A stretch of 64,000 bases of DNA. Source: Sphaerisporangium album. Its GTDB lineage: Bacteria > Actinomycetota > Actinomycetes > Streptosporangiales > Streptosporangiaceae. Positions within the stretch are counted from its first letter, which is position 1, and every line of letters starts with the position of its first letter. Below, piece by piece: positions 8,544 to 15,787 of this stretch. Position numbers and translations under genes: made by a program. The notes below the pieces were generated by a model, which was given only the letters and a program-made list of their open reading frames with translations, did no database searches and had not been told where the DNA came from. The DNA lies in the NCBI RefSeq assembly GCF_003323745.1, contig NZ_QOIL01000007.1, positions 228,799 to 292,798 of the forward strand. Direction: 5' to 3'.

Positions 8544-8703
8544 GGTGATCCTTTCCCCTCTGGGAGCGACACCTTACCGACACGCCAACGAATCGGCAGA
8601 CATGCGATGCGGATTCGGCTCGCGCAGGTGCAACCAACCTGCGAGCGCGTAGTGCTCCACACGGCGGGCGCGGGCTCGGTCAGCGGGGTCAGGGGTGGGT
8701 AAG

Positions 8704-8730
8704 GCGGACGAGTCGGCCTGTAGGCCGGGT
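8704..8730. repeat. Left attachment site
   Basis: 27 bp matching 13980-14006 with one mismatch; the last 22 bp (8709-8730) are identical. This is the displaced 3' end of rnpB left by integration. Confidence 0.88.
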
Positions 8731-9282
8731 AATCACGACCACTCCAAGATGATCAATGAGGCTAGCTGCATCGGATCGTGAAGGACCTGCTCAGAGGAGG
8801 TTTCCTCTGTCCCTCCCCTTCCGGTCCGGTGTCGGCCGTTCCTGGGTCCTCAGGGTGACCGTGCTGACCCTGTGCTGACCCTGCTGACTCTGACCTCGAT
8901 CTGTAGCTCCCAACTCTCCACGCCCCTCCCTGAGGCTCCCCCGTCCCTTCGGCTGGCGGAGTCGTGGGTCACCAAGGACATAGGGGGAGTACGGATCTCT
9001 GGGACAACTCCTGACCTTCGACCCCGGGGGGTTTAAACCGGGCGCGCGTTAGGAACTACTATCGCGTCAGAAAATTCTTTTCTATACGGACATACCGAGC
9101 AAGGTATGCCAGTAGCCCTGTATCACCACGGAACACCCTGAAAACGTTGCTCATCTCAAATCTGACGGCCTAATAGGTTGTCCGGGCATCTAGGGGTACC
9201 CCCTAGCCCTTAAGGGCCTTAGACATACGGCTATTGCTGCTTCTATGGGTATCTGTCACGTGGAGCCATCAAGCCGGAGATG
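8731..9282. other. Left-end non-coding DNA of the element
   Basis: About 550 bp without a convincing gene. It contains three GTGCTGACC-type repeats (8861-8889), a GGTTTAAACC palindrome at 9030-9039, an inverted repeat CTAGGGG/CCCCTAG at 9190-9206, and a 12-bp palindrome GCCCTTAAGGGC at 9206-9217. The palindromes lie downstream of the GntR gene. They could be operator or replication sites. Confidence 0.55.
8861..8889. promoter_or_regulatory. Putative integrase arm-binding sites, left
   Basis: GTGCTGACC at 8861-8869 and 8872-8880, plus a variant TGCTGACT at 8882-8889, spaced by about one helical turn. The same motif with the same 11-bp spacing occurs at the other end of the element, as expected for arm-type sites of a tyrosine integrase. 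Confidence 0.55.
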
Positions 9283-9555
9283 TTACGAGTCTCCGCTAGG
9301 GGTCTTACCCTCCGCTTCCTTGCGAGCAACGAACGTGCCCATACCTGGCTCGGTACGGGTGAGGCCGTCTGCTCTCAGCCTGTGCAAGACCTTCTGCGCT
9401 GTCGCAGTGGCTATGCCGAACTCTTCCTGAAGTTTCAGCACAGATGGCAGCTTGTCACCAGGTGCGTAGATCCCTGACTCGATTCGTCCCCTGATGATCT
9501 CGTAGACCTGAACCCATCTCGCTACGTCTGGCTTCCACTCCATCATGATCAGCAC
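9283..9555 (-). CDS. GntR-family winged-helix regulator (short)
   Basis: About 90 residues, essentially only the GntR DNA-binding domain: IIRGRIESGIYAPGDKLPSV, then LQEEFGIATATAQKVLHRL, then the wing GLTRTEPGMGTFV. No effector domain follows. This size and layout match KorSA-like regulators of actinomycete integrative elements, which repress replication or transfer genes. The start is ambiguous among the GTG at 9555 and two ATGs within the next five codons. Palindromes in the adjacent 8731-9282 stretch are candidate sites. Confidence 0.85.
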   Translation of the reverse strand: MLIMMEWKPDVARWVQVYEIIRGRIESGIYAPGDKLPSVLKLQEEFGIATATAQKVLHRLRADGLTRTEPGMGTFVARKEAEGKTPSGDS

Positions 9556-9658
9556 GCTAGGTACTGTCTCGCCTGCTTAGCGATAGAGGGACTCTAGGCA
9601 CTCTAGGCATTGCAGGGGTACTATCGGCATCTGACCAGCCGTAGACCTAGGACGGGCG

Positions 9659-9844
9659 ATGACGACCTCACCGACGTACAACCCTGACGACCTGAGCGAG
9701 GAACAGCTATGCGGGCAAAGGTGCGTGATCTGTAACTCTGACTGGATCATCGAATCTGCTACCGGTGCGGGTGGACGAATTGCCCATGTGCCAGTCGAGG
9801 CCCTGCCTACCGGAGACATCCTCTTCATGTGCTGGCATCACTAG
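9659..9844 (+). CDS. Small hypothetical protein with CxxC
   Basis: 61 residues beginning MTTSPTYNPDDLSEEQ, with GQRCVICNSDW and a final FMCWHH, so Cys and His residues that could bind zinc. A GGACGGGCG precedes the ATG. It is divergent from the GntR gene, the usual place for a regulated early gene in such elements. Similar tiny zinc-ribbon-like proteins are common in Streptomyces mobile DNA, but no function is assigned. Confidence 0.5.
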   Translation: MTTSPTYNPDDLSEEQLCGQRCVICNSDWIIESATGAGGRIAHVPVEALPTGDILFMCWHH

Positions 9845-9845
9845 G

Positions 9846-10142
9846 GTGTGGCGAATAGTGGAATCAATACGGAAACTCTTGGTCAACCTAGAAGGCCGTC
9901 AGATCTCGATCCCCGCTACCGAGTGCATCGTGTACTTGGCTCAGGCGTACACCGACACAGCCAACCCATTCCCCACCCATGCTCACGTCACCACCGATTC
10001 GGAAAATGCTCGGAGCTTCCTACGTGAAGTTATCGCAAAAGGTGGATACGGGCATGTGGTGGCATTCGACGTAACGCTTCCCGATCGACCGGTCAAGATT
10101 AAATGCCTTGGCAGGATCGATGGCCCTTCAGAGGGCACGTAA
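9846..10142 (+). CDS. Hypothetical protein of the element
   Basis: About 98 residues from a GTG at 9846, right after the preceding stop; a second GTG at 9858 is possible. The protein reads LLVNLEGRQISIPATECIVY, and further on SFLREVIAKGGYGHVVAFDV, with no known motif. The compact beta/alpha pattern and the terminator hairpin 34 bp after its stop support a real gene, probably co-transcribed with the small CxxC ORF. Confidence 0.5.
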   Translation: MWRIVESIRKLLVNLEGRQISIPATECIVYLAQAYTDTANPFPTHAHVTTDSENARSFLREVIAKGGYGHVVAFDVTLPDRPVKIKCLGRIDGPSEGT

Positions 10143-10175
10143 CTCCCCGCAATTCCGGAACGGTTGACCCGTAAG

Positions 10176-10205
10176 GCACTCACCAGGTCCCTTTCTGGTG
10201 GGTGC
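10176..10205 (+). terminator. Rho-independent terminator
   Basis: An 11-bp stem (10176-10186 with 10195-10205, one G-T pair) followed by TTTGCTTT, 34 bp after the stop of the plus-strand gene. It is also the first hairpin of the array that follows. Confidence 0.7.
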
Positions 10206-10281
10206 TTTGCTTTGTGACCACAATGAAGCATCTTCGCCTTGACCTGAGTATGTACCACTAGAGGAGTGTCAACAAGGGAAA

Positions 10282-10642
10282 GGCGATGCTAAACGCATCG
10301 CCGCTTGACCAAAGAACGGGAAATGGAGGATTACATAGAGATGAGAAGAGGAACCCCAAAAAGGGGTTCCCATGGGTCTAACCCTTTGGATGTAACAGAA
10401 AGGTAACTACAATGGGGAGCCTGTGCTCCCCTTCTTCCTTATCTGTACTCTCGCCAACTTCCGAGGTTGGCGAGAATAATATCTGTGGTAGAACCTCTAA
10501 TACATACTATATATAGCGGCCATCCAAGGCCGCTTAAGTAATATCTAGAGAAGACTATTAGGGCGACCTTGTGAGTCGCCCTTTTAGTATCTAATCCTCC
10601 CTAAACTTCTTAGGCCAAATCAAGGGCCGCCCTCAGGCGGCC
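10282..10642. other. Array of seven further hairpins, no gene
   Basis: Perfect or near-perfect stems occur at 10282-10302 (8 bp), 10350-10370 (8 bp), 10414-10431 (7 bp), 10450-10474 (9 bp), 10515-10534 (7 bp), 10560-10582 (8 bp, followed by TTTTAGT) and 10625-10642 (7 bp), with loops of 4-7 bases. The stems have different sequences, so they are not copies of one repeat. The spacers are AT-rich. No ORF of useful length runs through the region. It may be a stack of terminators and small RNAs, or a structured replication origin. Confidence 0.6.
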
Positions 10643-10690
10643 TAGATAGAACAGTGGGTAAAGGGGGGGGCGGAGACCCCCTATTAGGGT

Positions 10691-10718
10691 CCCCACCTAC
10701 CCACCTACCCACCCACCC
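10691..10718 (-). other. G-quadruplex-type motif
   Basis: The minus strand carries five runs of three or more G separated by 1-5 bases, formed by CCCACC-type repeats on the plus strand. It lies just after the 3' end of the ATPase gene and beside the hairpin array. Confidence 0.55.
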
Positions 10719-10725
10719 GTGACCT

Positions 10726-11673
10726 CTATGCAGCCCGTTGCTTCTCTGCCTGCTCTGTCAGCTCCCAGACACCCGACCGGACTTGCTTGACGGGGATAGC
10801 TCCCTCTCCGAGATACTTCCGCCAAGTCTGCACGGACTTCTCATACTTCTCGGCGAGCTTTTCTGCTGCCTTATTCTGGGACATCCCCTGACAGTTATCA
10901 ACCACATAGACCGCCTGAGCTAGTCGCTTATCCAAGTTGGCCCTGTTGCTCTCTCGCTTAGGCTTTTCCTTGTGCTCCCATTCCTTTGTTACCGAGAATC
11001 GTAGACCGCTGGTATCTCCTAGAGTCAGTCGGCATACCTTCTCGGCTGTGTGGTTACCCCGAACCGTCAGCTTATGAGTTCCGCCACCTTGTCCATTCTC
11101 TTCTAGATGGAGAATGACCCTCGGCCACGAGGTGATGAATTGGGAACCATTGATAGATTTCCCACTCCCGTAGCCCATGCCTGCCTTGGTAGCATGGTGT
11201 ACCACGATCACAGGAATTCCAGAGCCAACTACCCCATTGACTCTTTCTATAGTAGGACGCACGCCATTCCTCTGTGTGAGGTCGGCTTGAGGTGGCAACA
11301 GTCCATCCAGATTGTCAATGACCAAAACGTCTGCGTGTTCTATGACCATACGTAGGTCATCGTCATCTCGAATGTTCTCCACGAAGAGGACATCGCGGAA
11401 AGTCGGATCAAGCTTCCCGTAATACTCCTTGAACTCTGGCAGACTTCCCGCGTCCGTCAAGGAAACAGCTACTCTCTTAGTCTTGCCCGTCGGCACATCG
11501 AGGAAGGGGTTCCCATTCGCCAATGAGTGGATCAACTGACGCACCATGATCGACTTACCGACCTTGGGTTGTCCGTAGACAAGCGTCACCGCCCCTGAGA
11601 TCAATCCTTCCACGAGAAACAGATTCTCCGCCTCCATCTTCCTTACTGCCTCAATCATCGGAATTACTCCCAT
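10726..11673 (-). CDS. RecA-like/AAA_25 ATPase, probable replication protein (RepA-like helicase)
   Basis: 315 residues. Walker A is YGQPKVGKS (~33-41), Walker B is VLVIDNLDGL (~115-124), and a RecA-type motif VIVVHHATKAG follows. This is the single-domain hexameric ATPase pattern of RSF1010 RepA/AAA_25 proteins used by plasmids and phages. The C-terminal ~75 residues, beginning ESNRANLDKRL, form a helical winged-helix-like segment that may bind DNA. The ATG at 11673 follows AAAGGA. The gene lies downstream of the excisionase on the same strand, so element replication and excision may be co-expressed. Confidence 0.85.
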   Translation of the reverse strand: MGVIPMIEAVRKMEAENLFLVEGLISGAVTLVYGQPKVGKSIMVRQLIHSLANGNPFLDVPTGKTKRVAVSLTDAGSLPEFKEYYGKLDPTFRDVLFVENIRDDDDLRMVIEHADVLVIDNLDGLLPPQADLTQRNGVRPTIERVNGVVGSGIPVIVVHHATKAGMGYGSGKSINGSQFITSWPRVILHLEENGQGGGTHKLTVRGNHTAEKVCRLTLGDTSGLRFSVTKEWEHKEKPKRESNRANLDKRLAQAVYVVDNCQGMSQNKAAEKLAEKYEKSVQTWRKYLGEGAIPVKQVRSGVWELTEQAEKQRAA

Positions 11674-11723
11674 TGCCTCATTCCTTTCTTGTCGAGTGTT
11701 CCTGTTTTAATAGTTGCTGACAT

Positions 11724-11924
11724 CTAGCTCTCGTCCATCCATCGGTCAATCTCGCTGAGTCGATACCGGTATTGGTTGCCGACCTTCCGGTGAGGGATCC
11801 TCAGCTTGATCACGTTGTCGTAGATCCAAGAGGCTGGCTTCCCCAGGTGTAGGGCTACCTCCTTGGTTCCGACCCAACGCTCTTGAACCTGCGTCCGAGC
11901 AGGCGAAAGTGTCGTACGTGCCAT
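11724..11924 (-). CDS. xis: Excisionase / MerR-like helix-turn-helix protein
   Basis: 66 residues from the ATG at 11924, which follows AGAGGGGAACGG; a longer frame upstream has no motif. The core WVGTKEVALHLGKPASWIY, then IPHRKVGNQYRYRLSEIDRW, is the HTH_17 excisionase fold (helix-turn-helix plus wing). Such proteins bend the attachment site and direct the integrase toward excision. It is divergent from the wHTH gene at 12017, with the likely shared promoter region at 11925-12016. Confidence 0.85.
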   Translation of the reverse strand: MARTTLSPARTQVQERWVGTKEVALHLGKPASWIYDNVIKLRIPHRKVGNQYRYRLSEIDRWMDES

Positions 11925-12016
11925 CCGTTCCCCTCTGTCGTCGTTCTTTCCTGTCTGTCCAGATTCTAGCACCTGACCCCTGACACCCGCCGTGTGTCGA
12001 GTGGTACTCTGAGTGC

Positions 12017-12610
12017 ATGACGACCTACGACCCCAAAACCTGGGGACTCCGCCTGCCGGAGAACTGGCACATCTCAGAGGTTCACAAGGGACAACCCAAC
12101 CAGTTCGTTGGCTACTACGACGTGCTTGGTTGGACGGTTGCTATCTCTTCGAACCTCTTTGCTCCATGGAACGGACCTGTTGGCCTCTCGATCTATGTAA
12201 CGGACGAAGAAGGAATTAATAGTGCCTGTGAGTCCGACGGAATAACCGTTGACGTACTCCGATCGGTACCCCTAGGAGAAGCGCGAAGGGTTATCGCTGA
12301 TATCGCAAAACAGGTACGGGAGAAGCAAGGGAGTCCAAACCTTCCTCAACTCCCCCGAAGGTTAGAGACCCCTCATCATTACGCCCTTGTCGCTCAGGCG
12401 TACATCCAGGCCGTAGAGGCAGGAAGGAAGAACCCCATCCTGTATCTCTCCCAGCTCTGGGATATCAGCAAGAACACCATGGCCGCACGCATCAAGAAGG
12501 CTAGGGAGATGGGTCTCCTCTCGGGGGAGGAAGGGAAAACCGCTAACCGTCTCACCGACAAGGCCAGGGAGATTCTTAACGGGGTCAACCCGGATGAACC
12601 CCCGTACTAA
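12017..12610 (+). CDS. Hypothetical protein with C-terminal winged helix
   Basis: 197 residues. The N-terminal ~110 residues form a compact alpha/beta domain starting with YDPKTWGLRLPENW. The C-terminal part reads YALVAQAYIQAVEAG, then ILYLSQLWDISKNTMAARIK and KAREMGLLSG, a winged helix-turn-helix. Similar two-part proteins recur in Streptomyces mobile elements without known function. Divergent from the excisionase, it may control the excision/replication operon. No ribosome binding site is obvious upstream of the ATG, so it may be leaderless. Confidence 0.65.
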   Translation: MTTYDPKTWGLRLPENWHISEVHKGQPNQFVGYYDVLGWTVAISSNLFAPWNGPVGLSIYVTDEEGINSACESDGITVDVLRSVPLGEARRVIADIAKQVREKQGSPNLPQLPRRLETPHHYALVAQAYIQAVEAGRKNPILYLSQLWDISKNTMAARIKKAREMGLLSGEEGKTANRLTDKAREILNGVNPDEPPY

Positions 12611-12720
12611 TTTCCCTGGGATACCCCTAGAAGACTCCAGGATGCCCGCAGAAGGAACGAATGACTTCCTGGAGAAATCTACCCATCCGATCAGAGAAAA
12701 CCCCTCAGAATCGATTACAG

Positions 12721-12746
12721 AGCCCTACGCGGGCACATGTAGGGCT
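12721..12746. terminator. Hairpin between wHTH gene and integrase
   Basis: An 8-bp perfect stem (AGCCCTAC/GTAGGGCT) with a 10-base loop 30 bp before the integrase start. It could terminate the upstream gene or regulate integrase translation. An 8-bp CTCCAGGA/TCCTGGAG inverted repeat lies further upstream near 12636-12672. Confidence 0.45.
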
Positions 12747-12775
12747 AGCTCAATTCATGTTAGGAGATGACGGGC

Positions 12776-13945
12776 ATGGCAACGGTGTTCAAGAAGTGCG
12801 ACTGTCGTAACAAGGGTAGGTGTGAGCACAAGTGGACCGTCAGATATCGCGAACCGGGAGGAAGGGCAGCTAGGCAGCGCGAGAAGTCTTTTCGCCTGAA
12901 GGCTGAGGCCGAAGCTTTCGAGGTCAAGATAGAGAACGAGAAGAACCAAGGAACCTACTCCGACCCGAGTAGGGCAAAGGTCACGTTCAAGACCTACGCC
13001 GAGACCTGGATGGCTGATATGCCCCATCGGCCTTCTACGGTGGACACCTACACTCGGCATCTCAAGAATCACATCTTTCCCACGTTCGGAAACAAGCCTC
13101 TCAACACCATCCGGACGGGTGCCGTTCAAGGATGGGTGAAAGCCCTGACGGTGAAGGGTCTTGCTCCATCGACTGTGGAAACCATCTACAACATCTTCGC
13201 CAGCATTATCAAAGGTGCCGTGAAGGATGACCGGTTGGGCAAGTCTCCCTGTGTAAACATCAAGCTTCCCGACGTTCACAAGACCGGTATCAGTCTCCTA
13301 TCGGCAGATCAGGTGAAGGCTCTCGCTGACGCGGTTCCTACTCGATACAGGGCTTTGATCCTGGTAGCGTTCGCAGCGGGTCTCAGACAGGGGGAAGCTC
13401 TGGGACTCTGTCAAAGTCGCGTGCTGTTCCTAGAGCGGAAGCTCAGGGTCGATCAGCAAATCACCCTTACCGGAAGCAAGAGCGACGGCTCCAAGGGCAC
13501 AAGGCCGACTCTGAGCGCTCCCAAGACCAAGGCCAGCACTCGGGACGTGCCTCTCCCTCAGTTCGCCTTAGAAGCGCTCTCAGCGCACATCAGGGCGTTT
13601 CCCCCAAAGGATGACCTACTCTTCGGCACGGTCAGAGGTAACCCGATGCGTCGGGACTACTTCAATGACAAGGTCTGGAAGCCTGCCCTCAAGAAGGCGG
13701 GTCTCCCTGAAGACACGACGTTCCATGACCTGAGGCATTCCTTCGCCAGTACGGCTCTCGCTGAGGGAGTCCCCATCTCCGACGTGTCCAAGTGGTTGGG
13801 GCACGCTTCGATCACTGAGACCGTGGACACCTACGGGCACCTCGTACCTGAGGCTGACAACCGCGTCCGTTCCGCTCTCGATGGGGCCTTCAACCGGTCT
13901 TCCGAGAGTGATGGTGCTGACTTGGTGCTGACCTTGGTTCAGTAG
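12776..13945 (+). CDS. int: Tyrosine site-specific integrase
   Basis: 389 residues from the ATG at 12776; AGGAG lies nine bases before it, whereas the ATG at 12767 directly abuts that AGGAG. The Cys-rich N-terminus (CDCRNKGRCEH) with WTVRYRE is an arm-binding domain, residues ~55-150 are the SAM-like core-binding domain, and the rest is the catalytic domain. Catalytic residues visible are Arg204 (AGLRQGEAL), His317/Arg320 (HDLRHSFAS), His343 (WLGHAS) and Tyr353 (VDTYGHL). The gene ends 35 bp from the right attachment repeat in rnpB, its target. The last codons contain two arm-type repeats. Confidence 0.95.
   Translation: MATVFKKCDCRNKGRCEHKWTVRYREPGGRAARQREKSFRLKAEAEAFEVKIENEKNQGTYSDPSRAKVTFKTYAETWMADMPHRPSTVDTYTRHLKNHIFPTFGNKPLNTIRTGAVQGWVKALTVKGLAPSTVETIYNIFASIIKGAVKDDRLGKSPCVNIKLPDVHKTGISLLSADQVKALADAVPTRYRALILVAFAAGLRQGEALGLCQSRVLFLERKLRVDQQITLTGSKSDGSKGTRPTLSAPKTKASTRDVPLPQFALEALSAHIRAFPPKDDLLFGTVRGNPMRRDYFNDKVWKPALKKAGLPEDTTFHDLRHSFASTALAEGVPISDVSKWLGHASITETVDTYGHLVPEADNRVRSALDGAFNRSSESDGADLVLTLVQ
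13914..13933. promoter_or_regulatory. Putative integrase arm-binding sites, right
   Basis: GTGCTGACT at 13914-13922 and GTGCTGACC at 13925-13933, with 11-bp spacing, inside the last codons of the integrase and 47 bp from the attachment repeat. Same motif as at 8861-8889. Confidence 0.55.
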
Positions 13946-13979
13946 GGACCAATGAACATGAAGGTCAGAGACCTAAACA

Positions 13980-14006
13980 GCGGGCGAGTCGGCCTGTAGG
14001 CCGGGT
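13980..14006. repeat. Right attachment site, inside rnpB 3' end
   Basis: 27 bp matching the left site with one mismatch. It forms the 3' strand of the P1 helix of RNase P RNA and restores the gene after integration. Confidence 0.88.
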
Positions 14007-14376
14007 TTTGTCCTTTGCTTGCGCAAAGGGGCGACCATCCATCTAGGGCCGCCGTTGCCGGCGGTCTCAAGCGGTCTACCCGCGCGACTCGGGCGGGTCA
14101 CCCTCGAACGCCGCGCGCGGGGTCCTCCGAGGAGGGCCCCTTCTTGACCTTGCTCCGGGTGGGGTTTACCGAGCCGCCCACGTCACCGTGGGCGCTGGTG
14201 GTCTCTTACACCACCGTTTCACCCTTACCTCCCGCGAGGGGAGGCGGTTTGTTTTCTGTGGCACTGTCCCGCGGGTCGCCCCGGGTCGGTGTTACCGACC
14301 ACCCTGCCCTGTGGAGCCCGGACCTTCCTCGGCAGGGCTCGAAAGCCCTGACGCGGTCGCCCGGCCGACTCGTCCG
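13981..14376 (-). ncRNA. rnpB: RNase P RNA (type A)
   Basis: The catalytic RNA that matures tRNA 5' ends. Reading the minus strand, the 5' region has GAGGAAGGTCCGGGCTCC, the near-universal conserved region I, then CACAGGGCAGGGTG, then GCCACAGAAAACAAACCGCC in the middle (conserved ACAGAA), and the 3' part pairs with the 5' end as P1 (GGACGAGTCGGCC with GGCCGACTCGCCC). The length of about 396 nt fits actinobacteria. Exact ends are estimates from the P1 pairing. The 3' end is the integration site of the neighbouring element. The next genes (RNase H/phosphatase, zinc ribbon, Nif3) are its usual actinobacterial neighbours. Confidence 0.95.
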
Positions 14377-14400
14377 CCGTCGTGCAAGTTTAACCGATCG

Positions 14401-14571
14401 GCGGTGACGATCATTCCTGACCTGCTCGGTGAGGGCATCCGGCTGTACGACAACCCCGGCGGTGAGCCGATCCGCCTCCACCGGGTCGGCGAAGGCGACC
14501 CCACGTCGGCCGTCAACGTGCGGTACCGGCCCGCCACGGCGGCCAAGCCCGGCCGGGAGGGTGCCGGGTAG
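14401..14571 (+). pseudogene. 3' fragment of a RibD/dihydrofolate-reductase-like gene
   Basis: The open frame ends in VTIIPDLLGEGIRLYDNP and IRLHRVGEGDP before its stop, the C-terminal strand-helix pattern of the RibD_C/DHFR-like family (PxLLGxGxRLF). Everything N-terminal, including the NADPH-binding core, is missing because the frame runs upstream into rnpB. It is a fragment left beside the RNA gene. Confidence 0.65.
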
Positions 14572-14578
14572 GCCTCTC

Positions 14579-15787
14579 TCAGCGGAGGTGGGCGGTGTCG
14601 TTGAAGGTTCTCACCAGCTGGGGGCCGTCGGGGAAATAGTCGATGACGGACAAAGCCGCGAGGTCGAGGTGCATGCGGTACAGGGCGGCCAGGGGCGCCA
14701 GGAGGGCGGAGGACAGCAGCAGCTTGATGGGGCTGACGTGCGAGACGACCAGGACGGTCTTGCCCTGGTGGTCGAGGAGCAGCCGGTCCCTGGCCTGCTG
14801 CACGCGGACCGCCGCCTGGTCGAAGCTCTCACCGCCGGGCGGGGTCACGGAGGGATCGGCGAGCCAGGCCGCCAGCTCGTCCGGCCACGCGCGCTGGATC
14901 TCGGTGAAGGTGTGGCCCTCCCAGGCGCCGAAGTCGACCTCGCGCAGGCCGTCCTCCACGGCGACCTTCAGGCCCGTACGGGCGGCGACGGCCTCGGCGG
15001 TCTGGCGGGCGCGCCGCAGCGGGGAGCTGACGATGACGTCGATGGCGTAGGGCGCGCGTGACAGCCGCGCGGCGGCGGCGTCGGCCTGGGCGAGGCCGGT
15101 CGCCGTGAGCTCGGGGTCGCCGGTGCCGGAGAAGCGGCGGTCGATGGAGAACGGCGTCTCGCCGTGGCGGAGCAGGAGGAAGGACGTGGCGGCGGAGGCA
15201 GCCGTCCAGCCACTGGCGGACGCGGCCCGGGGCTTTTCGGCCACGACGCGGGCCTGCCCGGCGGACGTGCCGTCGCCTATGGAGCCGGGTTCACCGGAAG
15301 GTAAGGCGGAGGCGCCGGGCGGCGGGCCGGAGGTGGTCCGGGGCGAGGCCGGCGGGGAGGTTCCGCCCTGCCAGGTGGTGCCGCGGGCGGCGGCGTCCAT
15401 GGCCTCGTTGGCGAGGCGGTCGGCGTCGCGGTTGCGTTCGCGAGGGATCCACTTCCAGGTGACGCGCAGGCGCCGGGCGAGGTCACGGGCCTCGGTCGCG
15501 AGCGGGCGCAGGCCCTCGTTCTTGATCTTCCAGCGGCCGGCCATCTGCTCGATGACCAGCTTGGAGTCCATGCGGACCTCGACGGTGGCCCCGTCGCCGG
15601 CCAGTTCCAGCGCCGAGCGCAGGCCGGCGATCAGGCCTTGGTACTCGGCGACGTTGTTGGTGGTGATCCCGAGCGCGTCGGCCGCCTCGGCGAGCACCTG
15701 CCCGTCGGCGTCCTTGACGACCGCGCCGTACCCGGCCGGCCCGGGGTTGCCGCGCGAGCCGCCGTCGGCTTCGACGACGAGGTTCAC
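14579..15787 (-). CDS. Bifunctional RNase HI / histidine phosphatase
   Basis: 402 residues with two enzymes. Residues 1-~130 are RNase HI, which cuts RNA in RNA-DNA hybrids, with acidic residues in VEADGGSRGNPGPA, NVAEYQGL, MDSKLV and NRDADRLAN. A ~60-residue Pro/Ser/Gly-rich linker follows. Residues ~195-402 are a histidine phosphatase (FLLLRHGETPFS with the catalytic His, SSPLRRARQTAEA, and VVSHVSPI). Related mycobacterial proteins also act as alpha-ribazole phosphatase. The GTG start at 15787 overlaps the upstream zinc-ribbon stop by 4 bp, so the three genes here form one operon. Confidence 0.93.
   Translation of the reverse strand: MNLVVEADGGSRGNPGPAGYGAVVKDADGQVLAEAADALGITTNNVAEYQGLIAGLRSALELAGDGATVEVRMDSKLVIEQMAGRWKIKNEGLRPLATEARDLARRLRVTWKWIPRERNRDADRLANEAMDAAARGTTWQGGTSPPASPRTTSGPPPGASALPSGEPGSIGDGTSAGQARVVAEKPRAASASGWTAASAATSFLLLRHGETPFSIDRRFSGTGDPELTATGLAQADAAAARLSRAPYAIDVIVSSPLRRARQTAEAVAARTGLKVAVEDGLREVDFGAWEGHTFTEIQRAWPDELAAWLADPSVTPPGGESFDQAAVRVQQARDRLLLDHQGKTVLVVSHVSPIKLLLSSALLAPLAALYRMHLDLAALSVIDYFPDGPQLVRTFNDTAHLR

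Larger units (their letters stand above)
8704..14006. mobile_element. 5.3-kb integrated element in the 3' end of rnpB
   Basis: The element is bounded by a 27-bp direct repeat (8704-8730 and 13980-14006, one mismatch) that is the 3' end of the RNase P RNA gene. It is visibly lower in GC than both flanks. A tyrosine integrase lies at the end next to rnpB, with an excisionase, a RecA-like ATPase, a GntR-type regulator and small proteins inside. The right repeat completes rnpB, so integration keeps the RNA gene intact. I see no FtsK/TraB-type transfer gene, relaxase, capsid or terminase gene. It could be a minimal actinomycete integrative element, a relic of a larger AICE, or a phage satellite. 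Confidence 0.88.

Noticed and set aside
10261..10660. Possible CRISPR array in the hairpin region
   Set aside because: The hairpin stems differ in sequence and there is no repeated unit or constant spacer length, so it is not CRISPR. No cas gene is present.
8704..14006. Intact AICE or prophage
   Set aside because: No FtsK/TraB, relaxase, terminase, portal or capsid gene is visible; only integration, excision, replication and regulatory functions are supported.
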